Shown here in pieces: positions 12,601-24,824 of a stretch of DNA of 64,000 bases; the first letter of the stretch is position 1; each line of letters begins with the position of its first letter. The notes beneath the pieces are model-generated. The model saw only the letters and a list, made by a program, of their open reading frames with translations. It searched no databases and was not told the DNA's origin. Source of the DNA: Lagopus muta. Its lineage: Eukaryota > Chordata > Aves > Galliformes > Phasianidae. The stretch is from contig NC_064435.1 of assembly GCF_023343835.1 (NCBI RefSeq), positions 71,992,134 to 72,056,133 on the forward strand. The letters are read 5' to 3'. The translations under genes were made by a program, and so were the position numbers.

Positions 12601-14370
12601 GGAGTGAAATTTTAAACCAGTCGATACTGAACTGTACTCCTTTCCTTCTACAAAAACAAACAAACAAACAAACAAAAACCACAAAAACTTTGCTTTATAT
12701 CTGTATAGTATTTATTTGAATGCAAACATTTACGAAAATTGCACCATAGTATAGATGGATCTGCAAGGCAGTCTGAAGGGGAAATAGTTTTAAAAAGAAT
12801 GTGATCATTGAAAAAAGTGTTTTGCTTCAAGGTCCCAGAGCTTCTACATGACCTGTGGACAATTTGCCAGTTCCATTATTTGAGGCCTAAGGTAAACTTT
12901 GCATCTGTTCAACTAAATTTGAAGCCTAAATTAAAATTCCAGCTGCAAACTCAAGTGAGGAATGTAGAAATCTTAACTATAGATCGTAAACTGTTTCAAG
13001 TCCGTATTCCATGCTGGACATCTGCGTGAGCCTCCTGGATTATCTGAAGATTTTTTCTTTTTTTTTTTTCTTTTTCTGAAGCATATGCAATCCTTCTAAT
13101 AAATGTCTGAATAAGACCTGTTGTATCAAGTGATATGGTTCTTGAGGAGATCTCTATACAAAGATTGGCATGCCTTCTTTTTTTTCAGATTACTGGACTT
13201 GTGCAGCATTTATGATCCATGGGGCTGTAAGGTTGTCATCTTAACTTTTCTGTTTTTTTCATGGCTCAGTTCATTGCTTTTGGCCAGTGTTCCAGCAGTA
13301 CGGAAAAGCTCCTTCTATCCTTTCCTGAGGGCACTTCCTCAGGTATAAGTTGCAGAATTTGAGTAGACATTTGTGGTTGGAACTGTTGGGCCTTGATCAC
13401 TTGCTGGCCAACCCTTCCTTCTTTCTTGCAGCTGTTTCTAGCCACGTGAATGCAGTGAGCCCACCTGAACAGGACACTTTCAGGGAAGACTTTCCCTTCA
13501 GTAGTCTGAGACTGAAAGTTTGCAATGGAGCAGAAACAGCATTTTCCAAAAAAGCTTTCACCAGTATACAAAAATGGAGAAAGTCTGTGAGCGTGTTTTT
13601 CCTTTTAATCTAGGTTTGTCTCTTTCCTTTGCAAGCTCTGGTCTTTCTCCTCTAGTCTGGTTTTATCCATTTGTGGCCGGACTTACACACTTCAAATAAT
13701 CCTTTTCTGTGCCTGTTCATGTCCTCCCATGCCCTTACAAGTCTTAGCTCCTGCTGACTCCCCATTCTCATTACACTACTCAAATCTCCACCCTTCTGCA
13801 GACCAATGGTCTTGCCATAGTTTTGCATCCTTCCTGCACTGTGGGCTCGGGGATGGATTCACATCTGTTCTCCAGATGCATTTTAGACTGTTGTGGGGTT
13901 TGTCTTCTTTTTTATCACAGGATTTGATGGTGCAAGAGTCTCTGATGTTGGTTTACTAACTCAACCAGTGCGGAATGAGAGTGCCTCTGATCAAAAAGCT
14001 GCATGGTTCTCATGTAATACCGTTTTCTCAAATTGACACTGAGTTTCTATTATAGTAACATGCTGTTGAGTTTCCCTAGGTAAACCTAGGGCCATTATTT
14101 CACATTTGTGATGCAGGCAAAAGTGGCCTGTGGCTTTGCTGGTCCTCAAAATCCAAAGAAACCTCACTGACTCCAGTGGAGTGCCTTTGCCTGGGTAAAT
14201 GGATGCATCACAGCAAACCCAGACTAGTCAGTCAGGATGGCTGTTCTAGTAGATATCTGCTCTGGAAGATGCCTTTTTGGCATCCAGCATGCCGTGTCAC
14301 GCGCACCTTTCTGGTCTTGCTGTCTGAGTTATCCTTACTGCTTGCTTAAATTGACTGTTTTTCCACATAG
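9637..14370 (+). other. FBXL7: FBXL7 intron between F-box exon and last exon
   Basis: This intron of 4.7 kb starts with gtaacg and ends with the tract ctgtttttccacatag. It is phase 1 and splits a Gly codon (G|GC). I saw no exon, RNA gene or recognisable transposon inside it. It contains a 20 bp T-rich run near 10500-10524, a (CAAA)n stretch near 12652-12676 and T-rich runs near 13050-13077. Reading through the donor from the upstream exon gives about 37 unrelated codons and then a stop at 9747, so intron retention would truncate the protein. Confidence 0.9.
12652..12676. repeat. (CAAA)n microsatellite
   Basis: About five uninterrupted units of caaa in an FBXL7 intron, flanked by A-rich sequence. 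Confidence 0.85.
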
Positions 14371-15107
14371 GCTGCTCCAAAGTAACATGCATCAGCTTGA
14401 CTCGCGAAGCCTCCATCAAGCTGTCTCCCTTACACGGCAAACAAATCTCCATCCGCTACCTGGACATGACGGACTGCTTTGTCCTGGAGGACGAAGGACT
14501 GCACACTATTGCCGCCCACTGCACTCAGCTGACCCACCTGTACCTGCGCCGCTGCGTCCGCATCACCGACGAAGGTCTCCGCTACCTGATGATTTACTGC
14601 ACGTCCATTAAGGAACTGAGCGTGAGCGACTGTCGCTTTGTCAGTGACTTCGGCATGCGGGAGATAGCCAAGCTGGAGTCGCGCTTGCGATACCTGAGCA
14701 TCGCCCACTGCGGCCGGATCACAGACGTGGGCATCCGCTACATAGCCAAATACTGCAGCAAGCTGCGCTACCTCAATGCGCGGGGCTGCGAGGGCATCAC
14801 GGACCACGGCGTGGAGTACCTCGCCAAAAATTGCACAAAACTCAAATCGCTAGATATTGGCAAGTGCCCTCTGGTCTCAGACACCGGCCTGGAGTTTCTA
14901 GCCCTCAACTGCTTCAACCTGAAGCGCCTCAGCCTGAAATCGTGCGAGAGCATCACTGGGCAGGGCCTCCAGATTGTAGCTGCCAACTGTTTTGACCTGC
15001 AGATGTTGAATGTGCAGGACTGCGATGTTTCTGTGGATGCTCTGCGATTTGTTAAACGACACTGCAAGCGCTGTATTATAGAGCACACCAACCCTGCCTT
15101 CTTCTGA
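14371..15107 (+). CDS. FBXL7: FBXL7 last coding exon: C-terminal leucine-rich repeats and stop
   Basis: This exon encodes residues 248-491, the rest of the leucine-rich repeat domain that forms the substrate-binding solenoid. The first two bases (GC) complete the Gly codon opened in the previous exon, giving VSG|CSKVTCISLTREASIK. About eight Cys-containing repeats follow, with motifs such as YLDMTDCFVLEDEGL, ELSVSDCRFVSDFG, YLNARGCEGITDHG and LSLKSCESITGQGL. The end is HTNPAFF then TGA at 15105-15107. With the other exon this gives 449 residues, exactly the length from Asp43 to the end of the 491-residue human protein. No indel, frameshift or stop is present. The exon is much richer in GC and CpG than the flanking intron. 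The 125-codon frame on the opposite strand here is a shadow. Confidence 0.98.
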
Positions 15108-17420
15108 AAGAACACCCTGCTGTTACAATGCAGTATTAAAAACACTGATGTATAAACACACGCTCCCATATTCAGTAATGCTGTTTTTTTGTAGCTCACG
15201 GGAGTCAGCTTTTCTTGTATGTCGTTGATGAGGGAGCATTTCTAGAGGACTATTTTGTTTGCTTTATGTGTGATCACTTTTTTAAGGTGCGGTGGGTCTC
15301 CGTTGAGAACCTGCCTTAATGTACGACCAGTGAGTGCTCAGCATCCCTAGCGGAGTGCCATTTCCGTAACAGCCATGATCGTGTCCCAAGCTAACGTAGC
15401 TACCTCCAAAGGAAATAGCACATAATCCCTCCTTTGGAAAGGCTGCTAAGCTGTGTCAAACACATCTGAATTCCAGCTGTGCTCTTAAAGCTGACTATGC
15501 AATATGTGTCTCTGTTCTCCAACTTCTCCAATATGGCTGATAAAGCATCCCCTTATCTCCAAGTAGTTTTTCCTCGGTAGTCACTCATTGTAATCCCTCA
15601 GGAAATACTGGGAGGTGTTTTTAAATATACTTCACTGAGGCAGAAGACCTGCTGGCCTTTGCTGAGCACTCTGCTGCACGAGCCTGGAGATTGTGCTGAA
15701 GCATGGTTTCTCATGGAAAGCTCTTTTCCAGGTCACTTATGTATCATCACTACTTGCCTTCGGTTCTAAATCTGCCCTTACCTGCATCTGTAGTAGCAGC
15801 TCCTGGGCCTGATAAGCAGTGACATTTTCACTTGAGTGAAGGAAAACAGATGGGATATTGGTGGCCTTGCAAAGGAAGAAGCCAGCAATCCAAGAGGCTA
15901 TTACCGTTCTGCAACAAGCTGAGTACACTGTGTACTGAGCACTGCAGTACACTGGGGCCCCTGTGATGCTGAGGAATGGCTGACACAGGCAGTGCCCATT
16001 GCTGCACTGTACTGCTGTCACCAAAAGGCCTGTCTGCTCCTTCATGGTGCCTCTTCAGCAGCCGTGGCACTGCTGCAGCTGCCTCTCTCTGCACAACCCA
16101 GGCACATGTGTTGTGGTGCATTCAGTATGTGCCTTAGTACATGTAGAAACCTCACCCCTTGCTGTGGCCCTCCAGTTTAACAGGTAGATGGCTGATCTCA
16201 GGTCTTCAAAGAGGTTAGCTTGTTGTTAGGTGACATCCTGGGAGAGAGAGGGGCTTGGAATGTTATTCACGTCAGAGTCTTGTGTTCCCAAAGGCTGGAT
16301 AGATGGCTGCCAATTACCACACTAACATTGCCCTGTGACACTGCAAGCCCACTGTACTCTCGTGATCACTCTTGCTCATGCAAGAGCAAGCAGGGCTTGG
16401 AGTTTCCCCTCTGCTGCCTCTCTTCTCAGAGCACACAGTCATTTTGTGGTTCCTTTCTTCACTGTTTTCTGGCAGCCGTTTCTCTGCAGTTTCGCATTTA
16501 CTGCTCAGATTGGAAGCCAAAGATGTGAGGGGGTGATGATATTTTCAGGCAGGCCCCCTGTGCGTGACTGACAGGTGAATTCATACAGTCAGCATTGTGA
16601 ATTTATACATTCATCTCAAATGCTATAAATGTCTTGGTAAAGAACATAAGAAGGGAAGCACCGTGTCTGGTTTTCATAAGCAGTAGTTCCATCATCTCCA
16701 GACAACACTCATAAAATCATTGATATGAAGTGAAAATCCACATGCTCACGAAAAATACATAATTGCTGAGGAAATACTTGCAGCAGTGCTCTCTCAGATT
16801 ACAAAAAAGCAATGCTTTGGGCATGTCCCTGCAGAGGGAACTTGTCCTGCTTGTGCGAAAAGTCCTGTAACGTACGTATGTTCCTCCAGTTTGGAGTTTC
16901 CTAACTTCTGGGATGTCACCACCTGTGAATTACAAATGCGATTGTACTGAAGCAAGGAGGGCCAAGGAACATGAATTTGTTATTGCTACTGTTACTGGTC
17001 AGCGGGTAGCAGAGAGTAATCCCATCCTTTGACCAGTTAACATCACTTTAGTTTTCCTTTCTGTGTTTTTAAAATTAGAGATTCTTTTCCAGCCAGTATT
17101 ACAGCATATTTTATCCGAGCCAGCTATACTCTCTGTTTATCCTTTATCTGAAAATGGCCCCAAGAACAGTTAAATGTTGAGCCCATTTCTGAAGATGGTG
17201 GGATTTAGAGCCATTTGCACTCATGAAATATAAGGCCTCATTAGTAACGTTTAACTGTTTATTAGGAAAAAAAATCTACTTTTCTGGCTAAGCTAAATTG
17301 AGTGAATAGTGCTACATGGTTTTTAAGGTTTCTAATGTTTAAATTGGCCTGTACTGTACAAATCTCACTATAAAGCCTTAATTTGCTACCAAGAAATAAA
17401 GCAATATATTGGTAACTGAT
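15108..17420 (+). other. FBXL7: FBXL7 3' untranslated region (probable extent)
   Basis: This is non-coding sequence downstream of the FBXL7 stop. A 3' UTR of about 2.3 kb fits my recollection of a long human 3' UTR. The end is set by the AATAAA at 17395-17400 followed by GU-rich sequence. An early ATTAAA (about 15134) lies within 30 bases of the stop and could give a short form. Later AATAAA matches (about 18866, 19341) could extend it. The start is certain and the end is inference. No repeat element is clear inside. Several short minus-strand and plus-strand frames between 15737 and 16571 are not supported as genes. Confidence 0.6.
17395..17400 (+). terminator. FBXL7: Candidate FBXL7 poly(A) signal AATAAA
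   Basis: A canonical hexamer in the context accaagAATAAAgcaatata lies 2.3 kb after the FBXL7 stop, with T/G-rich sequence in the following 30-50 bases. It is the first canonical AATAAA I found on the plus strand after the stop codon. Confidence 0.5.
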
Positions 17421-20400
17421 GAGAGTGCATCGTCATTTGCACTAATTGATTAGCTTATTGTGAAAATGAAAAGATTAAATACTTGTAAAACTTTGTTTTC
17501 TTGAATCCAAGCACATGAATGAACAAATCATTGCAATAAGTAGGTGGATGATTATAAAAACAACAGAGGATTCACATAGGTTATGGTTTTGCCTATCTGT
17601 CTCTTTAAAATTTTATTTTCCTCATGAGGATCTTCTTTACTCTGAGACATAATCAGTAACTGGAAGTGTAAGTAAAAGAAAAAACAACATGTAAAAAGCT
17701 CACATATAAAAGGTCCAGGAGGGCCTCTGCTCTGAATTAAAGACAAGCTAACATACTTATTCTGAAAAGTAAAAGGGTAAAGCACTTACTTATTAGTGCG
17801 GTGTTCCTTTTGAATGTTCCAGAAAACACACTCTGGGGGGCACTTGTGGAAGATGAATAAAAGTAATTTTTCAAAGCCAAACAACTTACACAGTCTGATC
17901 TGCCACCCTGAGACTGCTACGTATTTCAAGAAAATGTGAACTTATTGATATAGCTTGCTTGTTTTGACTTCTAACCTTTTTCCAGTGTCTGTCTGCAAAA
18001 TGACACAAGCAGAAAGGAAAATGAAGTATTATACCTGGAGCTGAGTTTCCTGGGAAGGATGCAGCATATGAATGAGGTGTCGTAGTTCCAGTTTGAGGTT
18101 GGCAAAGACTATCAATTTCCTGAGCAAAAACATTGTTGATTCTTGAACCATAACATTCAGGCTGAGGCAGTGAGGCTTCCTCTTCTCTGCCCCTCTGCAA
18201 TCTCATTGAGGCAAGCAACCATGGGTCACATCAGTCAGGCTGGCATTTGTTTATGACTCAGCAATAACTTGTGCCACGCAGAAAGAGGTCTCTTTGAAAG
18301 GGCGCATCTAAATCACCATGCACTGTGATTATACCCAGAGCTCTGTATCAGGATATTTAGTTTTCTCATTCCCTTGCTTTTCATAAAAAAAGTGGAACTG
18401 TATTTTCCTGAGGTTAGCAGTGTGCAATTAATGTGAAGTACAACACTTTTGCCTTTCTCAGCTATGCACTTTTAGCTTCCCACAAAATGCAAAACAGCTT
18501 CTGTTGGATGTCTTGAGCCTTCTTCAGAACCTCAGTCTGTAACCTTTCAGTAATGGTTTGACAAAACATCTACCCTTTGAACTGGAAAACTTAAAAAGCT
18601 AGTAAAAGGCCTAATTTTAGACGAGGCTTGAAGCAGGTCCAAAACCCCATTAAAAAGAAATGTAGTGACCGTTTGGACTGCAGACTGGCTGCCCCACAGC
18701 TGCCAATGTTAGTTACAAGGGGAAAAGCTCTGTGAGAGAGCTGGTAGCAAACAGTTCTTCCCTGCTTTCAGTTTTTTACAGTTTTCTCAGTTTTTAGCTG
18801 TTCAGGCTGAAACTTCCCATGCTGGGTTTGAAAATGTTAGTTGAAATGGTTCATCTGGCTCTGTAAATAAAGCTAGAAGGAAATGTCATCTTGCTCACGG
18901 TAAACTCTTGGTGACCTTTCCTTTGAAAACGGTCCATTGCTCTCCATCTCCTCCATGGCCTTCGGAGCAAGAGTGTGAGCCTTGCCAGGAGGTCAGCTTC
19001 GGGACAAGGATGTGTCTTACTAATCTCCCATTAAAATTCACCCTAGTTTAGCTACAGCACATGTCTTCAGACATCTCTGACTTCGTGATCGGGGAGAAGA
19101 GGGCCACGCTTGGCTATGATGAGGCTTGGAGTCTGGCAAGGCAGAGATTTGGCAAAGCTGAGAAGCATTTATCACTCTGGCAGTGTGAAGGAGGAAATGG
19201 CCTGAATTATGTGGAAGCTGCCTGGAAAGTCAGAGCAGGGTTGAAAGACAAGATTTGGAGAACTGGGACAACAGAGGGATGAAGGAAAAGAAATTTCTTG
19301 GGCAAGAGGACTGCGACTGAGATGAGTCTGAATGATTTTCAATAAAGAAATTGGGTCAGGTTAGGAGAACTGGGTTTGTATGACTTATTGGACAGGGAGC
19401 GTTGGATCAGAGAGAATGTGAGTCAAGTACTGAAGAATGATGTTTGGGGCAGGAACAGAAACATGAAGAAAATGGCCTGAACACTAAGTAAATAAGTGCA
19501 CTCCTTACACGGTAGGCTCAGAGCAAGGCTGGCAAACTCTTTCTTTTAGTATGTCTCAAATTTGAAACAGTATTTCAGAAATGAAATCATAGTTTTGGAT
19601 TTGATGCATTCAACATCTACCCTTTATAATGATTTTTTAAGCTGGAAAAGCTCTATAGGCAGACCTTTTGCCTTTGCAAATGTGTACTGGGGTCTGCATG
19701 TCAATTTCAGTATCTTGTTCCTGCCTTTACATCTTTGTGCAAGGTCGTCTACTGAGAAGAAGGTGGCAAGGCAGGTTTGTAATACTGCTTCCTGCTGCAG
19801 TGGGTTTCAGCAGCACCATTTCTTCTGCTTTGCCTAGGTGCAGGCATCTGTGGAGGGTGAAATTCCTGTCATTTTGATGACTGTAAAAGGGTATGATAAT
19901 AATAGGTTCAAGTTACTGCCAGGCAGTAGACATCAGAATTCAAATTTAGCCTTAACAAAAACAAATTGAACTGAACAGCGCTGCTGCATACTATTAAACA
20001 GATTAAATCAATTTTCTCCATAAAATTGCTGAGGGATGTTTATTTTCATGCACCCCTGCTGTATAGCTGTGTGCTTCAGAGCAGATTTTTTCCTCTGTTT
20101 TTGTTTGCTGTGAGATCTGAACAGAAGAATCAGGTCATTTTTCCCTCGTCCTCTGGATGATCATTGAGGTGCATATTAGATTTACACTTGTGAATGGATA
20201 TCTTTTCCAAGAAGGCTCTGCTAATACAAATTTTTAATACAGCATTAGAGTGCAACAATCCAGTTGGCCATAGATATGTCAAATTAAGTCATTATAAATA
20301 CAAAAGTTACAAAATAGACACCAAAGGGAGAACCAGACAAACCAGAAAAAGGGATGAGGAGATGAGAATGAGTAGGAGAGGAAGAGGGAGAGAAAAAACA

Positions 20401-21509
20401 AGCTTTTCTAAGTGAAGTGATACTTCTAATGCAGAAGAGAAGCCTTTGCCATTATTTCTATGACTTAAGGCACTGTCTTCTTGGGTTTAGAATGGATTAC
20501 TTTTCCTTTGTTTTTAAAAGAAACACTGTCATAACCTCAATCTCACATGAACGGTAAAAATGGAAAAAGCCATCTTTAAAAGACGAGAGAGAAGGCAAAG
20601 ATGGATTTGTGCCAAAAGGAATGAATATTTTTAACAGTTTCATATTGCACTGTCTGTCTTTGACGGTTCCTAAAGCATTTTTTAACAATCAAGTAAATGG
20701 CCATTCCTGAGAAGTTTCCATTACTTGTTGAATATACTTCATTCATACAGTTGCCTCAGCAGACAGATAACTGAGATTTGAAAAGGTTCATTTTTCAGCT
20801 GCAATACGCAAGAGATCATTCATGGTTTGCAACTTTTTCTTCTTTCTCGAGTGTTCCCAGATCTTTATCACTTGCCTTTTATCAAGGATATACCCTAAGC
20901 AACAGGTAAACTGAGTTCACTGCATCTAGTAAAATATTTACTAATCGCGGTTTGTTTCCTTTTGATGCCTAGGATTTGCACTGGTTTTCTGATCATGCTG
21001 TGTTTTATGCTTTGAAAGTACTTAGAAAAAAAAACAGTTTTCTGGATTTGAATTACACTGAGGAGTGCTTGAATCACACCATTGGCAGCGATAGTCTTCC
21101 TTGCAAACCCAAAATGTCTGTCCTTAAATGGTCTCCTTTCCTACTGTAGGCTGTGTGTTCCTACAGTCAGACATGGAGTTAAGCTGCCTGACTGCATCCC
21201 TGCACTCTGCTCTGTTCACCAACACATATGACAGGGTGGGATTCCAGAGGGCTGCAGTGCTGAAAGCTCACCTTCCTGGTTTGCCAAAACAATTAAAAAA
21301 TACCTCATCCTATGCCTTCTTTGCACTGTGGGGATAAAGGAGATGGAGAGCCCTGACTGCTAGGTAGGAGGAATTCCTTTTGCTTGTTTTCTACCTGTGT
21401 TAAAGTCATAGCCTGGTAGCTCTCAATTTCTTTTGAAATTGCTTATAGCAAAGTACATCCATCCACAAAGTGCCATCGTGCTCCTGCCTTAAAGGAGCAC
21501 ATTAACAGG
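17421..21509. other. Intergenic DNA downstream of FBXL7
   Basis: Unique AT-rich sequence with no exon, RNA gene or clear transposon that I can support. It contains possible later poly(A) signals for FBXL7 near 18866 and 19341 (AATAAA). Open frames are at most about 110 codons and have no recognisable product. Confidence 0.6.
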
Positions 21510-21812
21510 AGGGGGAACGGCTGTTTATGAGGGTGGATAGTGATAGGACAAGGGGGAATGGTTTTAAACTGAGACAGGGGAGGTTTAGGTTAGATATTAG
21601 GAGGAAGTTTTTCACTCAGAGGGTGCTGAAGCACTGGAACAGGTTGCCCAAGGAGCTGTGGATGCCCCATCCCTGGAGGCATTCAAGGCCAGGCTGGATG
21701 TGGCTCTGGGCAGCCTGGTCTGGTGGTGGGTGACCCTGAACATAGCAGAGGGTTGAAACTAGATGATCATTGTGGTCCTTTTCAACCCAGGACATTCTAT
21801 GATTCTGTGATT
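21510..21812 (+). mobile_element. CR1 LINE, 5'-truncated 3' end (young-looking)
   Basis: The sequence matches the CR1 3' region over about 300 bp: gtgataggacaagggggaat, actcagagggtgctgaagca, ctggaacaggttgcccaagg, ggctctgggcagcctggtct, gttgaaactagatgatcatt. It ends cattctatgattctgtgatt. The match to the remembered consensus is good with few differences. A 68-codon plus-strand frame here (21527-21733) is part of the repeat. Confidence 0.93.
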
Positions 21813-24800
21813 GGGATGAATAATGAATAATGCTATTTTAAACTGGGGTTTGCACTGTAAAGTAAAAAGGGAATGAGCATTATGGAGGCAAACCTTGAAG
21901 GACCATGCTTTATAGTGATCCATTACTTGACTGAGCGAAGCTTCTTCTGTTTTACTGGAGGTAAACTACAGGAACAAGCACTAACTTCAACACCAGCTCT
22001 GATGAAGAAGCAGGCCATTTCTCTGTGTTGTTCTTTCCTTTCCTCTTCTGACCTTAGAGAGAAATCCAAGCTCCTGTGAGAGGCTGAGATATTCTGCCTC
22101 TGTCGACATGGGTAATGCAAGTGGTGAGTGGACTGGTGTTCACAGGATAAGTTCATTTGCTTGGCAGCAATCTGGGTGATGGACTGAGGTGATTAACTGC
22201 AAGTCAGTGACCGCTCAGTGGCCAAATCTTGCTCACATTTCACACTGGAGGTGGAAAGTATGCATCAGTGTCAGTAAAGACAACACTTGCCAGTCCTTGT
22301 TCTTTTCACATACTATGATATATTATATATTATAAAACTACACAATGAAAGATGAATCAACTGGAGGGGAGGAGGAGGGGAAGGGGCAGTGTTGATATAT
22401 TCTGATAATTAAAATCCATTGTCAGAGTAGCATAGTAGAAAATCAGGTGCACATCTGTCATGAGCCACAAGAACTTTCACTGATTCCAGTGTAGGATTGG
22501 GCTGCTGGCGAGTTCATATAAAGTTGCTCAGTGATACTGCTGTAGCAGTGCTGGTGTGGCTTCTGCTCCTTCTGCTGTTGTAATTCCTGTGCCCGCACAC
22601 CACAGAAATGATCCAGACTTTCTTTGATCATCTCTGCCTCCAGCTGACAAGCAGGTTGTGGTGGTTTAACCCAACTCCAGACCTGCTCTTTGCCCTTGAG
22701 AGCTGACAGAGTGTTGTGGAGGCTGAATGTTAAGTCTGTGTGGTGTGGCTGGTGAGGGGTCTGTGCTGCAGGCACTGCCAGCCCTGTTCTAGAGCAGGGA
22801 GAGAGAGGGAGGAAAACGTGACAGTCCTCTGAGCTGGGATAAGGCAGAGGCAACCATGTTGTGATAATCTGAACCTAAAACAGCTTGCACTGGAGTTCCC
22901 AAAACGGCCAGACCATCTCCCTGCTGCAGCTGCAGCTGCAGCATCCTCATCTGCTGCGATGGCACCTTGGCATTTCCACATCCCCAGCAGCTGACACAGA
23001 TATGCTCAGAGCAGGGACTTTGTCAAGGCAAAGCCATCACCTGGGTGTTACGAGGAGAACAGTGGCTACCTCACAGCTGTGGCCCAAGAGCTGTGCTTAG
23101 TACTCCACCGAGCAGCCATACTGCCCCTCAGGAAAGCCCCAGTCAGGCACCATCCTGGCTTCCTGACTGGCAGCAAGGGTACAAAACAGAGAGCTCAGAA
23201 GTGACTGTTGTGGTAGGGACCAGCGCTAAGAGATTCCAGGCACTCTAGCCTTGTGTTACTGCGTATGCATGGTGCTGCTGCTAACCTCTACAAAAGACTG
23301 CCACACTCTCTAGAATTCACTGTCACCATGTGTTACGTTGGCAAGGCTTTCATCCTCATTGTTTGATTATAAATTAACATGAAATTTGCAAAAGATGGCT
23401 TCTTTGTTACTTCAGTGAAGCCCAGGGTGATCTAGGTGTCAACAAAAGGTAGCATGCCCTACCCTGAAATTGTGCATTTACTTTTCTATGCCAACTAGGG
23501 CAGCAGTGCTGTTCCTCATACACATCATACCTCAAATGCACAGCCAAGGCTTTCTATGTGGACTGTCTGGAAGTTTTCTTCCAGACTATTTACGTATGCT
23601 ATTTATCCCTGTCATACTGCGTTCTAGCAGCTTCTAACTTCTGGTTGTCAAAAGGTTGCTTCTTTGTCAACAGCTCCACACCCAACCTGCATTCCATCAT
23701 CCGAGGAGCCTGCTGTACAATAAAAGATCAGGCCTTATGTGGCTGGAAGTTTGAAAAGCTCCCATATGCCCACTCCACATCTGCCTAAAGGAGAAAGGCA
23801 TCTTCCACATTAATATCAGGACTAATACTTGGTTCTAATGGTTTTAGCTAGATAATCAGAATCGTGAATATTATGCAGCTATAAATTCAAGCAAATCTGA
23901 TCTGCCCTACCGCCAGCCTGACTCCCTTGTATACAAAGCCTCATAGAGTTCCAATTCTCTTATCTTTGTAATGCTTGAGATGGTGTGTGTGTGTTTTTTC
24001 TTAAAGTCTCTGAGAGTTGCTTGGTATTTACAATCTGTAGGGGAAACTCATTCAAAAGCATTATGAGACCGGCTTATCTTCAAATCAGAGTGTTGTCTGA
24101 TTTCTGAGCATTGGTTTGCTTTTTGTAAGGCAAATTGATGAGGGCACAAGAGGGCTTTGGAGCCCGAGCTTCAGAGTTTATAAGCCTCTGGCAGGTTAAA
24201 CTGGAGAGTAGGATAAAGTGGCCTCCCTTCCACTGCCAAAAAAATAAGAAAAAATGGGAAAACTGCATCAAAACTCCCAATGAAGAGAGTAAAGGAATTC
24301 AGGATTGAAAGCTGAGCTACCAACAGAAACATGTAATCCTGTGCTTAAAAGGTATTTTCTCCCTTAGGACTCAAATGTGCTCCAGTGCAGTCAGAGGGTA
24401 AATCAAAAACTATCACAAAGTTTATACATAGTGAGTGCATGAGTAGATGTGACAACAGGGAAGAATAAACAGGGCTCTCTGGCAAGAAATCCTCGCAGGG
24501 AGTCACCAAATAATGGGGTAACCTGTCAGGGCTCCATGAAGGCTGGTGGTTCACCAAGTGGGCTGGGCAGGGCCCATCTAACATCCCAGTGGGAGCATGG
24601 CAGTGGGGCACTGGGGCAGCCCCAGCCCTGGGCACCTGGCACATCTCTGGGGACAGGGACAGGCTGGCCAGGAGCCATGGCCAGGCAGGGCAGGTCTGTG
24701 GGGAAATGCTGCCTGGCCCTGCTGCTGCCTTGCTAGGGTAGGGGCTGACAGCCTGGAGCTCGTGTGGGGGCCTGGGCAGGGACAGATGAAGTGATAGAGC

Positions 24801-24824
24801 CTTTGGGGCCATGAGAGGAAACAT
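21813..24824. other. Intergenic DNA, partly GC-rich, no gene seen
   Basis: Mostly unique sequence. A TA-rich stretch lies at about 22317-22336 (tatattatatattata). A richer GC block at 22450-23240 includes a GCTGCAG repeat near 22923-22941 and overlapping minus-strand frames (22458-22981) with an Ala run and a Gln/Glu-rich tail. These show no splice context or family match, so I do not call a gene. A CpG-poor, G-rich block at about 24520-24800 is noted separately in the findings. Confidence 0.5.

Noticed and set aside
14430..14807. 125-codon minus-strand frame inside the last FBXL7 exon
   Set aside because: Shadow of a well-conserved coding exon. Regular GC-rich codons keep the other strand open.
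16641..16720. Word agaacataagaa resembling the reversed 3' end of an L3/CR1 element, in the FBXL7 3' UTR
   Set aside because: Similarity fades within about 15 bases. Too little to call a repeat.
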